Of a stretch of DNA of 64,000 nucleotides, positions 30,941 through 39,743 are shown in pieces (the first letter of the stretch is position 1; every line of letters starts with the position of its first letter). Position numbers and translations under genes: made by a program. The notes below the pieces were generated by a model. That model did no database searches and was not told where the DNA came from. It worked only from the letters and a program-made list of their open reading frames with translations. Source of the stretch: Tenacibaculum jejuense (lineage in GTDB: Bacteria; Bacteroidota; Bacteroidia; Flavobacteriales; Flavobacteriaceae); assembly GCF_900198195.1 (NCBI RefSeq), contig NZ_LT899436.1, positions 2,881,001 through 2,945,000 on the forward strand. Reading direction: 5' to 3'.

Positions 30941-32848
30941 TTGGATAGTATTCAAAGCTGGATTAATCAATCAAAAAATAAAAACTTAGATTTATCTAGC
31001 AAAAAATACTTATTAACTAAAGCTTATAAATTTATTATAAAAAATAAACTTGAAACTCCAATTCATTTGAGTTCAATAGCTTATGAATTTTATAATTTAA
31101 ATGATTCTATTAACTTTTTCTCAATAAACAAAGTAGCTGTTGAAACTTCATTAAAATTAAATAATGACTATGCTCTTGGTGATTCTTATTGGAATTTTGC
31201 GACTTATTATGCTGCAAAGGAAAATAATCAGAAAGCATACAAGTATTTCAATAACGCTTTTAAATCCTTTAATAAAGGTAATTTTAAATTTGAAATGGCT
31301 AGAGTTCTATTTGGAATGGCTAAAATAAAGGGTGAATATAAAGATTATAACCATAGTGAAATATTAAATATTAAATCTATAAAGTTATTAAAAGAATTAA
31401 AAAATCATAAATTTTTATTTACTGGCTATGTACACCTAGCAAGGTTACAAGAAGATATAAAAGAATATGACAAAGCTCTTAATTATTATGAAAAGGCTAA
31501 AAAGCATTTAAAAAAATTAAAAAAAATACCTGTAAAATTTAATTTTATTGAAAACAACATAGCCAATATATATATTGAAAAGGAAAAATATTCAATCGCT
31601 TTAAAGTTCTATGAAAAAAATTTAGCGAAAGAAATAACTAAAATTCATTTAGCTAGAGTATTAGATAATAGAGCATTTTGCAAACTGCAAATGAAAGATA
31701 CTTTGAATGTTAAAAAAGATTTCTTTCATGCTCTCCATATTAGAGATAGTTTAAATAATAAAACAGGAATTTTAATGAGTAAAATTAGAATTTCAGATTA
31801 TTATTCTTATATGAAAGATACTATTAATGCTATACAATATGCTAAGGAAGCAAACCTCTTAGCTGAAGAATTAAAAAATGGTAGAGATTATTTAACATCT
31901 TTAAAACAACTTTCAAATTTAGATAAGAAAAACTCTAAGAAATATTTAGATCGTTATATTCAGTATAATGACAGTTTAATTACGGTAGAGCGTAAAGCTC
32001 AAAATAAATTTACTCGTATAGAGTTTGAAACTGATGAACATATTGAAGAGAAAGAACGTTTAGGTCAGCAATTGATATGGATTATCGGTGGTAGTATTAG
32101 TATTATTTTAATTTCTACCCTGCTCTACTTTTTACGTGTACAAAAAGTACGAAATGAGAAACTTCAATTAGAAGCTGATCAGCAAAAAGCAAATGAAGAA
32201 GTATACGTATTAACACTTCAGCAACAAGCGAAATTAGAAGAAGAACGCGTTAAAGAACGTAACAGAATTTCAGCTGAATTACATGATGGTATTTTAGGAA
32301 AGTTATTTGGTACAAGAGTTAATCTCGGCTTTTTAGGTATGCAAATGAATACTGATACTCAAGAAAAACAGCAGGCATATTTAGATGAATTGCAAAGTAT
32401 CGAAAAAGAAATTCGTGAAGTTTCTCATAAATTAAGTGATAATTTTAATGATGCTAATATTAACTTTACCACTATTATTAAACAGCTGCTTTCAGACAAA
32501 AGTGTTATTGGTCAGTTTACTACACATTTTAAAAGTGATGACACCATTGTTTGGAATGATATTAGTGAAGTAACTAAAGCCAATGTTTATCGAATAATTC
32601 AGGAAGCTTTACAGAATATTATTAAGCATGCAAAGGCAAAAAATGTTACTTTAGCTTTCTCGAATGAAAACGAAAAACTAGTCATTCAAATCACCGATGA
32701 TGGTGTTGGTTTTGATACTAAAAAGAGTAGAAAAGGAATAGGAATTAAAAATATTAATTCAAGAGTTGCAAAATTACTGGGTAACGTTTCGTTTACATCT
32801 GAACCTAATAAAGGAACCCATTTGCAAATTAAAATACCTATAACCTAA
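30941..32848 (+). CDS. TPR-containing sensor histidine kinase
   Basis: From TTG 30941 the protein has 635 aa. Residues 1-370 are TPR-like helical pairs. One transmembrane helix spans ~377-398 (LIWIIGGSISIILISTLLYF). A coiled coil follows, then a HisKA_3 dimer domain with the phospho-His near 447 (RISAELHDGIL), then a HATPase domain (NIIKHA near 553, DDGVGFD near 585, GIGIKNINSR). The frame stays open upstream to 30851. From ATT 30863 it would read (M)RTFFLFFIIIKLSIINSFGF, a good signal peptide, so the TPR part is probably periplasmic and the true start is probably a non-AUG codon upstream. The response regulator follows after 2 bases. Confidence 0.92.
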   Translation: MDSIQSWINQSKNKNLDLSSKKYLLTKAYKFIIKNKLETPIHLSSIAYEFYNLNDSINFFSINKVAVETSLKLNNDYALGDSYWNFATYYAAKENNQKAYKYFNNAFKSFNKGNFKFEMARVLFGMAKIKGEYKDYNHSEILNIKSIKLLKELKNHKFLFTGYVHLARLQEDIKEYDKALNYYEKAKKHLKKLKKIPVKFNFIENNIANIYIEKEKYSIALKFYEKNLAKEITKIHLARVLDNRAFCKLQMKDTLNVKKDFFHALHIRDSLNNKTGILMSKIRISDYYSYMKDTINAIQYAKEANLLAEELKNGRDYLTSLKQLSNLDKKNSKKYLDRYIQYNDSLITVERKAQNKFTRIEFETDEHIEEKERLGQQLIWIIGGSISIILISTLLYFLRVQKVRNEKLQLEADQQKANEEVYVLTLQQQAKLEEERVKERNRISAELHDGILGKLFGTRVNLGFLGMQMNTDTQEKQQAYLDELQSIEKEIREVSHKLSDNFNDANINFTTIIKQLLSDKSVIGQFTTHFKSDDTIVWNDISEVTKANVYRIIQEALQNIIKHAKAKNVTLAFSNENEKLVIQITDDGVGFDTKKSRKGIGIKNINSRVAKLLGNVSFTSEPNKGTHLQIKIPIT

Positions 32849-32850
32849 GC

Positions 32851-33534
32851 ATGATAGCAAAAAAGTATAATGCCCTAATTATTGATGATCACCCACTAAT
32901 CGCAGAAGCTTACAAAAGTGCCTTTACTTTTATTGAAAATCAGAAAGATGGAGTATCTTTTCATATTTCAATGGCCAATGATTGTGATACAGCCTGTGAG
33001 ATTTTAAAGGATTACGCTAAAAATAATGATCATTTGGATATCGTGTTTTTAGACATGCGTTTGCCAGCTTCTAAAGATGGGACTATACTTTCTGGTGAAG
33101 ATTTGGGTATTAAAATTAATGCAATGCTACCAGAAACAAGAATTATTGTTTCTACTACTTTTAATGATAATTATAGAGTTCATAGTATTTTAAAAAATAT
33201 TAATCCTGATGGCTTTTTAGTAAAAAATGACATTACGCCTCCGCAATTAGTACAAGCTATAGAAGAAGTTCTCTGCGATCCTCCGTTTTATAGTAAAACA
33301 GTAACAAAAATTATGCGTAATGAAGTATCTAGCGAATATTTTATTGATGATGTAGATCGAAAAATCATGTATCAGCTTTCTATTGGTACTATGATGAAAG
33401 ATTTACCTGATATGGTACATTTATCGCTAAGAGCTATAGAAAAGCGTAAAAGACAGCTTAAAAAGATTTTTGATATTACTAGCACAGATGATCGTGAATT
33501 AATTCATGTAGCCAAAGATAAAGGATTTATTTAG
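32851..33534 (+). CDS. LuxR/NarL-type response regulator
   Basis: A 227-aa regulator with a receiver domain (LIIDDHPLIAEAY at the start, phospho-Asp68 in VFLDMRLP, STT near 107, Lys in LVKND). Its C-terminal HTH is diverged: VDRKIMYQLSIGTMMKDLPD, then MVHLSLRAIEKRKRQLKKIF. It is the cognate partner of the kinase 2 bases upstream. Targets are unknown; the structured leader and lipoprotein just upstream are reasonable candidates. A 7-bp tandem repeat begins at the last base of its stop codon. Confidence 0.92.
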   Translation: MIAKKYNALIIDDHPLIAEAYKSAFTFIENQKDGVSFHISMANDCDTACEILKDYAKNNDHLDIVFLDMRLPASKDGTILSGEDLGIKINAMLPETRIIVSTTFNDNYRVHSILKNINPDGFLVKNDITPPQLVQAIEEVLCDPPFYSKTVTKIMRNEVSSEYFIDDVDRKIMYQLSIGTMMKDLPDMVHLSLRAIEKRKRQLKKIFDITSTDDRELIHVAKDKGFI

Positions 33535-33612
33535 TCGGAAGTCGGAAGTCGGAAGTCGGAAGTCGGAAGTCGGAAGTCGGAAGTCGGAAGTCGGAAGTCG
33601 GAAGTCGGAAGT
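33534..33612. repeat. Heptanucleotide tandem repeat, 11 perfect copies
   Basis: GTCGGAA is repeated 11 times without error (33534-33610) plus two more bases. The first G is the last base of the response-regulator stop codon. All copies are identical, which indicates recent expansion by slippage. It lies between the stop and a terminator, so copy number should change only the 3' untranslated region. Confidence 0.97.
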
Positions 33613-33632
33613 TAAAATATAATTTTACTTGT

Positions 33633-33675
33633 AAAACAAAAAAACTCGCTATTCATTAGCGAGTTTTTTTGTTTT
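33633..33675. terminator. Bidirectional terminator between response regulator and accA
   Basis: The core CTCGCT ... AGCGAG is extended by AAAACAAAAAAA on the left and TTTTTTTGTTTT on the right. It serves both the rightward signalling operon and the leftward accA operon. Confidence 0.88.
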
Positions 33676-33697
33676 ATGTATAAAGTTTGGAATCTTA

Positions 33698-34651
33698 CTA
33701 TTCTTTGTAAACTCCCATATTAGCATATTTATCCATTCTTTTGGAAATTAAGCTAACTTCATCTAAATCTTTTAATTCATCAAAAGCTTTTAAAATTTGC
33801 TCTTGAACGGCTTCGAAAGCTCCTTGTCTGTTTGCATGAGCTCCGCCAACTGGTTCGGTAATGATTCCGTCAATAAGTTTTAACTTTTTCATATCATCAC
33901 CAGTTAATTTTAAAGCAGCTGCAGCTTGCTCTTTAAACTCCCAACTACGCCATAAAATAGAAGAACAAGATTCAGGAGAAATTACAGTATACCAAGTATT
34001 TTCCATCATGTAAACACGATCTCCTACTCCAATACCTAATGCTCCTCCAGAAGCTCCTTCACCAATAACAATAGTAATGATTGGAGTTTTTAAACGAGTC
34101 ATTTCAAAAATATTTCTTGCAATGGCTTCACCTTGACCGCGTTCTTCTGCTTCTAAACCTGGATAAGCACCTGGAGTATCTAACAATGTTACTACAGGAA
34201 TTCCAAACTTCTCAGCCATTTTCATTAAACGTAAGGCTTTACGGTATCCTTCAGGATTTGCCATACCAAAATTACGATACTGACGCGTTTTAGTATTGTA
34301 TCCTTTTTGTTGGCCGATAAACATAAAAGACTGATTTCCGATTTTTCCTAAACCACCAATCATAGCTTTGTCGTCACGAACATTTCTGTCTCCATGCAAC
34401 TCCATAAACGTATCTCCACAAATTGCTTTGATATAATCTAATGTATACGGTCTGTTAGGATGACGAGACAATTGAACTCGTTGCCAAGGAGTTAAGTTTT
34501 TATAAATATCTTTTTTTGCCTTTTCTAACTTCTTTTCGATCTTACTACATGTTTCAGTAACATCTATCTCACTTTCTTTCCCAATATCATGACATTTTGC
34601 CAACTGATCCTCTAAGTCCTTAATTGGCATTTCAAAATCTAAATATTCCAT
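33698..34651 (-). CDS. accA: Acetyl-CoA carboxylase carboxyltransferase subunit alpha
   Basis: AccA, with AccD, transfers the carboxyl group from biotin to acetyl-CoA in the first step of fatty-acid synthesis. The 317-aa length is standard. Recognisable segments include [20 protein letters not shown], then [40 protein letters not shown] and [16 protein letters not shown]. It is the last gene of the leftward run, 48 bases after the EamA gene. Confidence 0.97.
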   Translation of the reverse strand: MEYLDFEMPIKDLEDQLAKCHDIGKESEIDVTETCSKIEKKLEKAKKDIYKNLTPWQRVQLSRHPNRPYTLDYIKAICGDTFMELHGDRNVRDDKAMIGGLGKIGNQSFMFIGQQKGYNTKTRQYRNFGMANPEGYRKALRLMKMAEKFGIPVVTLLDTPGAYPGLEAEERGQGEAIARNIFEMTRLKTPIITIVIGEGASGGALGIGVGDRVYMMENTWYTVISPESCSSILWRSWEFKEQAAAALKLTGDDMKKLKLIDGIITEPVGGAHANRQGAFEAVQEQILKAFDELKDLDEVSLISKRMDKYANMGVYKE

Positions 34652-34699
34652 TTATTAAAGTTTGATTTTATTTGCTGTTTGTTAAGCAAACATAATAAA

Positions 34700-35602
34700 T
34701 TATCGTTGTAATTTCTTTTTAATTTTTGAAGAATTTTTCACTAGACCATTTAATAATACCACAAAAAGCACTATAAACGCTCCATAATAGAACTCTATAT
34801 TCATTTCTTCTTTTTCTCCAAATATTATTAATGCTAGTATAATTGCGTATACAGGCTCTAAGTTTATTGTTAACATTACTGTGTACGGTGTTAAGTATTT
34901 CATCACTTTTACAGAAGCGATAAAAGCATAAGCTGTACATACACTTCCTAAAATAATTAGATAAACCCAATCTGTTCCTAATAAACTAAAAAACTCAGCC
35001 GTAAAACTTCCTGAGAAAGCTAAATATACTGTTACACAGGCAACTCCAAAAAACAATTGATAAAATGAGATAGAATCAGCTTCGTATTTTTTAACAAAAA
35101 GTCCGTTTAAGACTGCAAATAGAGAAGATAAAAATGCTGATATTAATGCATAAATAATCCCTAAAGTATATTTACTTTCAAAACTAAAAATGATATAAAG
35201 ACCAAAAATTACGAGTAGCCCTAGTATCATTTCTAAAAGTTTAACCCTTCGTTTAAAAAATATTGGTTCTAATAAAGAAGTAAAAAAAGCACCAGTACTC
35301 ATGGTTACTAGAGCAACAGAAACATTGGAAACCTTTATAGCTTTAAAAAAAGTGATCCAATGTACAGCAATAATAACTCCTGTTATTGAAAATTCTAAAG
35401 CAGCTCTTTTAGTGAGCGTAAAAGATCTATTATTTATTACAAAATATAAGCCTATAAAACCAACAGCAATAAGCATTCTATACCAAACTAAAGGAATGGC
35501 ATCTATAGATATTAGCTTTCCTAATATGGCTGTAAATCCCCAAATAAATACGATTACATGTAATAAAAGGTAGTTTTTGAGTCTATTTTCTTGATTTGAC
35601 AT
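34700..35602 (-). CDS. EamA/DMT-family transporter
   Basis: A 300-aa permease with ten predicted transmembrane helices and two EamA repeats. The first begins FIWGFTAILGKLISIDAIPL; the second is around FAVLNGLFVKKYEADSISFY. ATG 35602 (MSNQENRLKN) is chosen over an upstream start that would add 16 residues inside the preceding gene. Even so it overlaps that gene by 20 bases. Substrate unknown; EamA members export or import small metabolites. Confidence 0.9.
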   Translation of the reverse strand: MSNQENRLKNYLLLHVIVFIWGFTAILGKLISIDAIPLVWYRMLIAVGFIGLYFVINNRSFTLTKRAALEFSITGVIIAVHWITFFKAIKVSNVSVALVTMSTGAFFTSLLEPIFFKRRVKLLEMILGLLVIFGLYIIFSFESKYTLGIIYALISAFLSSLFAVLNGLFVKKYEADSISFYQLFFGVACVTVYLAFSGSFTAEFFSLLGTDWVYLIILGSVCTAYAFIASVKVMKYLTPYTVMLTINLEPVYAIILALIIFGEKEEMNIEFYYGAFIVLFVVLLNGLVKNSSKIKKKLQR

Positions 35603-36662
35603 AAAGGTAAGTGGCGTATGCACCGAAGACAAAATTCGGCATCCAAACATTAAGTAATGAGTTTGCTCCTGCTACAGCACCTAAAACTTCAGCTACTTTT
35701 AAGAAGAATACATAAATAAACATAACTGCAATTCCTAATGCTAAATTTACTCCTATTCCTCCTCTTCTTTTCTTATATGCTAATGCTACGGCTATAATAG
35801 TTAGAATGTATGATGCTAGTGGTAAACTAGTTCTTTTATATAATTCTACCCAATAAGCATTTAAATTTTTTACTCCTCGTTTTTTAGAAATATCAATAAA
35901 CTCTTTTAATTCATTCGATGGCATTTCTTGAGCCATTGCTGATTTATAGTTGAAATCTTTTGGAGTAAAACTGAACAAAGTATCCATTGAACTTCCGAAC
36001 CAAATGCTGTCTCTGTCTTTGTAAATTTTTCTAGCTTTCCAATTTTGTAATTTAAAAATAGTGTCCTTCCATCGGATATGATCTGCTATTAATTTAAATT
36101 TCAGCTTTCTGTCTTCATAAATTGAAGTTGAAAAATGACTTCCCGAGTTTGTTTTTAAGTTATAATTCTGAACAAACATGTATGTACTATCGTTAAGCTG
36201 TAAACTAAACTCTTTAACTAACTGATCTTGATAACGTTTTTTCTTTAAATATGTTCTTTCGAATTTTTTTCTAGTTTTACTACTACTTGGAACTACATAA
36301 TGATTCATTCCTAAAGCGATTACAGTAACGATAGTAGCACCTATAAAATATGGATATAGAAAACGTGTAAACGAAATTTGTGAACTATTAATTGCTACTA
36401 TTTCAGTATTATTCGCTAATCTGGATGTAAAAACTATTACTGCTAAAAATAATGCCAACGGCATAAAAGTATTTGCATAATAGATGATAAAGTTTTTATA
36501 GTAATCATCTACTACCTCTATAAACGTTAAATTTTCATTTCTTAAAAACTTATCTATTTTTTCAGCTATATCTATAGCTACTGCAATAGGTATTAATATA
36601 AGCAGGGTAAACAGAAATGTTGTTAAATAACGTTTTAATATGTACCAATCGAGTATTTTCAA
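35583..36662 (-). CDS. LptF/LptG (YjgP/YjgQ) family permease
   Basis: A 359-aa inner-membrane protein. It has N-terminal helices (MKILDWYILKRYLTTFLFTL onward), a periplasmic beta-rich domain (~130-250) and C-terminal helices ending FVFGAYATYLYVKSRK. It matches LptF/LptG, which with LptB extracts lipopolysaccharide from the inner membrane. Which of the two paralogues it is cannot be told from sequence alone. It starts one base after the tgt stop. Confidence 0.88.
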   Translation of the reverse strand: MKILDWYILKRYLTTFLFTLLILIPIAVAIDIAEKIDKFLRNENLTFIEVVDDYYKNFIIYYANTFMPLALFLAVIVFTSRLANNTEIVAINSSQISFTRFLYPYFIGATIVTVIALGMNHYVVPSSSKTRKKFERTYLKKKRYQDQLVKEFSLQLNDSTYMFVQNYNLKTNSGSHFSTSIYEDRKLKFKLIADHIRWKDTIFKLQNWKARKIYKDRDSIWFGSSMDTLFSFTPKDFNYKSAMAQEMPSNELKEFIDISKKRGVKNLNAYWVELYKRTSLPLASYILTIIAVALAYKKRRGGIGVNLALGIAVMFIYVFFLKVAEVLGAVAGANSLLNVWMPNFVFGAYATYLYVKSRK

Positions 36663-36663
36663 T

Positions 36664-37794
36664 TTATAATCGTTTACTCATTTGTTTTACCATTTTATCT
36701 TTCCAAACTGCAAAATCTCCTTCTAAAATATGTTTTCTTGCCTCTCTTACTAACCATAAATAAAATCCTAAATTGTGTATAGAAGCAATTTGTTTTCCTA
36801 GTAATTCTTTTGATGCAAATAAATGTCTTAGGTATGCTTTAGAATATAAAGTATCTACAAAAGTGATTCCCATTTCATCTATAGCTGAAAAGTCGTTCTC
36901 CCACTTTTTATTTTTAATATTTATTGTTCCGTGTGCTGTAAATAACATTCCATTTCTAGCATTTCTGGTAGGCATTACACAATCGAACATATCAACACCT
37001 AAAGCTATATTTTCAAGAATATTAATTGGTGTTCCTACTCCCATTAAATATCTTGGTTTATCTTCTGGTAAAATACTACAAACTACATCTGTCATTGCAT
37101 ACATTTCCTCAGCTGGCTCACCTACAGACAAACCTCCAATGGCATTTCCTTCTGCTTCTACTGAAGCAATAAATTCTGCAGATTGCTTACGTAAATCTGT
37201 ATATGTACTTCCTTGAACAATTGGAAATAATGTTTGATTGTAATCGTATTTAAGTGGCGTTTTTTCTAAGTGATTGATACAACGTTTTAACCAACGATGT
37301 GTCATATGCATTGAATTTTTTGCATAATTATAGTCACATGGATATGGAGTACACTCATCGAAAGCCATAATAATATCAGCTCCAATAGAACGCTGAATTT
37401 CCATTACATTTTCTGGAGTAAAAAAATGTGTAGAACCATCGATATGACTCTTAAACTTGACTCCTTCTTCATTTATCTTTCTTCTACCTGAAAGAGAATA
37501 TACTTGATAACCACCACTATCGGTTAAAATATTTCTATCCCAATTCATGAATTTATGCAATCCTCCAGCCTGTTCAAGAATATCTGTTTTTGGCCTTAAA
37601 TATAAGTGGTAAGTGTTTCCTAAAATGATATCAGGATTTATTTCATCTTTAAGCTCAGATTGATGTACTCCTTTTACTGAAGCTACTGTACCAACTGGCA
37701 TAAAAATTGGAGTTTCTATAGTACCATGATCTGTGGTTATAACTCCTGCTCTCGCTTTACTTTTAGGATCTTTTAATTTTAAGTCAAATTGCAT
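36664..37794 (-). CDS. tgt: tRNA-guanine transglycosylase
   Basis: Tgt exchanges guanine-34 for preQ1 in tRNAs for Asp, Asn, His and Tyr. ATG 37794 (MQFDLKLKDPKSKARAGVIT) is preferred to a TTG 9 bases upstream. Key segments are ILTDSGGYQVYSL with the catalytic Asp, FDECTPYPCDY, GGLSVGEP and the nucleophile region MFDCVMPTRNARNGML. The zinc-site CxCxxC is not present in the usual form near the C-terminus, a variation seen in part of the Bacteroidota family as I recall. It shares a pathway with queE at 28534. Confidence 0.95.
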   Translation of the reverse strand: MQFDLKLKDPKSKARAGVITTDHGTIETPIFMPVGTVASVKGVHQSELKDEINPDIILGNTYHLYLRPKTDILEQAGGLHKFMNWDRNILTDSGGYQVYSLSGRRKINEEGVKFKSHIDGSTHFFTPENVMEIQRSIGADIIMAFDECTPYPCDYNYAKNSMHMTHRWLKRCINHLEKTPLKYDYNQTLFPIVQGSTYTDLRKQSAEFIASVEAEGNAIGGLSVGEPAEEMYAMTDVVCSILPEDKPRYLMGVGTPINILENIALGVDMFDCVMPTRNARNGMLFTAHGTINIKNKKWENDFSAIDEMGITFVDTLYSKAYLRHLFASKELLGKQIASIHNLGFYLWLVREARKHILEGDFAVWKDKMVKQMSKRL

Positions 37795-37873
37795 AGGCGA
37801 CAAAGATACACATGTAAGTTAAATGTTAAAAAGCACTTCGTTAAAAGTTTCTTATTTTTTGAAGAATATCGTA

Positions 37874-38692
37874 TTACCTACTTCTTCTTTGTCTACCAAA
37901 TTTAGATTTATAATTCTTTGATTTGGGCTTATTTTTCTTGTTATTAGGTGATTTTTCTTTGGAAGCTTCTTCTGTTTTTACTGAAGTTTTTACCAACTCA
38001 TTGATTTTATCCATTTCATGACTTGAAAGCTCTCTCCAATCTCCAATTTTTAAACTTCCTAAAGCTACATTCATGATTCGGGTACGTTTTAATTTGGTTA
38101 CTTCGTATCCTAAATACTCACACATTCTTCTAATTTGTCGATTTAAGCCTTGAGTAAGAATAATTTTAAATGTATTTGAATTAATTTGGGTGACTTTACA
38201 TTTTTTTGTTACCGTACCTAAAATTGGAATTCCATTTCCCATTCTAGTGATAAAACGCTCGTTAATTTCTTTATTAACCGTTACAATATATTCTTTTTCA
38301 TGATTGTTTCCTGCTCTTAATATCTTGTTGACGATGTCTCCATCATTTGTTAAAAAGATTAATCCTTCAGAAGGTTTATCTAAACGACCTATTGGAAATA
38401 ATCGTTGAGGGTGGCCTACAAACTTTACAATATTCTTTCTTTCTTTACTATCTGTTGTACAAACTATACCTACAGGCTTATTTAATGCGATATAAATGGT
38501 TTTTGGTTTTGCTTTTAATGGTTTCCCATCTACTTTTACAATATCACCTTCAAAAACTCTATTTCCCAGTTGTGTTGGCTTACCATTTATGGTTACTCTA
38601 CCTGCAACAATTAATTTCTCAGCTTCTCTTCTAGAACAAATTCCTGTTGAGCTAATAAATTTATTAAGGTTTGTTGATTCACTGTTATTCAT
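37874..38692 (-). CDS. RluF/RsuA-family pseudouridine synthase
   Basis: The ATG at 38692 ([20 protein letters not shown]) is chosen over a start 30 bases upstream that lacks family similarity. An S4 domain (residues ~8-65) precedes the catalytic domain, with the active-site Asp in [20 protein letters not shown] and the family motif [20 protein letters not shown]. The C-terminal ~45 residues are a Lys/Ser-rich disordered tail ([20 protein letters not shown]). It most resembles RluF, which modifies 23S rRNA. It leads the tgt/lptG-like/eamA/accA run with a 79-base gap. Confidence 0.9.
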   Translation of the reverse strand: MNNSESTNLNKFISSTGICSRREAEKLIVAGRVTINGKPTQLGNRVFEGDIVKVDGKPLKAKPKTIYIALNKPVGIVCTTDSKERKNIVKFVGHPQRLFPIGRLDKPSEGLIFLTNDGDIVNKILRAGNNHEKEYIVTVNKEINERFITRMGNGIPILGTVTKKCKVTQINSNTFKIILTQGLNRQIRRMCEYLGYEVTKLKRTRIMNVALGSLKIGDWRELSSHEMDKINELVKTSVKTEEASKEKSPNNKKNKPKSKNYKSKFGRQRRSR

Positions 38693-38710
38693 TATTACAA
38701 AATTAGAATA

Positions 38711-38746
38711 AAAAAGCCTCAAGTAACTTTACTTAAGGCTTTTTTA
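38711..38746 (-). terminator. Terminator after sprF
   Basis: AAAAAAGCCTCAAGTA pairs with TACTTAAGGCTTTTTT with one mismatch. On the minus strand it ends in TTTTTTATT. It closes the adhesin/SprF transcript and sits just before the pseudouridine synthase start. Confidence 0.8.
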
Positions 38747-38768
38747 TTATTCTATATGAGTATAATTG

Positions 38769-39734
38769 TTAGAACATAATCATTTTTCTTGTACATCTTG
38801 CTAAACTTGGCCTACGATCATAATCAAAACCAAGTGTAATCATATGTGTTCCGTTGTTTAATCCTATGATTTCATTTAACGTTAAACTGAATCCATAAGA
38901 AACATATAATTTATTCTTTTTTATTCCAAATAAAGGCGCCAATGCATTTGGTCTAAATGGCTGGTCTATTAAAGAAGTATAACTAACTCCACCCCATACA
39001 TAACCATCACGAATTCTCTTTCTTAATTTTACATTAAAATCAAATCTAGTACGATTAGTAGACTCAAAATGCTCTACAAATAAAGAAGGTTCGAACTCTG
39101 TATTTCTATTTACTCTAAAATTATAATTTGTGTATACAGAATAACGTCTTAAAACAGTAGGTTCTCCGGAATTAAAATCATCAATTTTTTTGTCTAATAA
39201 ATTAACAACATTACCACTAATGGCGAATCTACCAAATCGATATAACATACTAATATCGAAGTTTGATGAATTTAAAACTCTGTTTGGTAAATTTACTGGT
39301 GCTCCAGGATTGAATGGATTTTCAAACTCTGAAGTATCTATTCCAAATTGAATGAAACTATAACTAAGACCTAAAGATAAAAAACTGTCATATAGATCAC
39401 TCAATGTTAAGTGACTTGCTAATGAAAGACGAACTCCTTTTTGACTAGTAAAACCGTTTTTATCATTAAAAACAGTTAATCCACCTCCGAATCGTTCTGC
39501 TAATCTTGCTTCCACACTTAGAGATTGCGTGTTAGGTGCATCTTTAACACCTAACCATTGACTTACTCCGTTTAAACGAAATTGGAGTCCAGCTCCAATT
39601 CCTGCATAAGCTGGAGATATTAAAAAAGGATTATCTGCCATGTGGTTGACATATTGGGGTAAATCTACCTCTTGGCTTGATAAACGTGCTACTGAAAAAA
39701 TCAGTAGCACAAATGTTAAAAATGTATTCTTCAT
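38769..39734 (-). CDS. sprF: PorP/SprF-family type IX secretion outer-membrane protein
   Basis: A 321-aa protein with a signal peptide (cleavage near ARLSSQ, residue ~20). The PorP/SprF signature follows: VDLPQYVNHMADNPFLISPA, then YAGIGAGLQFRLNGVSQW. The remainder is an outer-membrane beta-barrel pattern. SprF is needed in F. johnsoniae for secretion of the giant adhesin SprB encoded next to it. Here it starts 9 bases after the adhesin stop, the same pairing, so the two are co-transcribed. Confidence 0.93.
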   Translation of the reverse strand: MKNTFLTFVLLIFSVARLSSQEVDLPQYVNHMADNPFLISPAYAGIGAGLQFRLNGVSQWLGVKDAPNTQSLSVEARLAERFGGGLTVFNDKNGFTSQKGVRLSLASHLTLSDLYDSFLSLGLSYSFIQFGIDTSEFENPFNPGAPVNLPNRVLNSSNFDISMLYRFGRFAISGNVVNLLDKKIDDFNSGEPTVLRRYSVYTNYNFRVNRNTEFEPSLFVEHFESTNRTRFDFNVKLRKRIRDGYVWGGVSYTSLIDQPFRPNALAPLFGIKKNKLYVSYGFSLTLNEIIGLNNGTHMITLGFDYDRRPSLARCTRKMIMF

Positions 39735-39743
39735 TTTATTTTT

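Noticed and set aside
33534-33612. Possible CRISPR array
   Set aside because: The 7-bp units are contiguous with no spacers; it is a simple tandem repeat and no cas genes are present.
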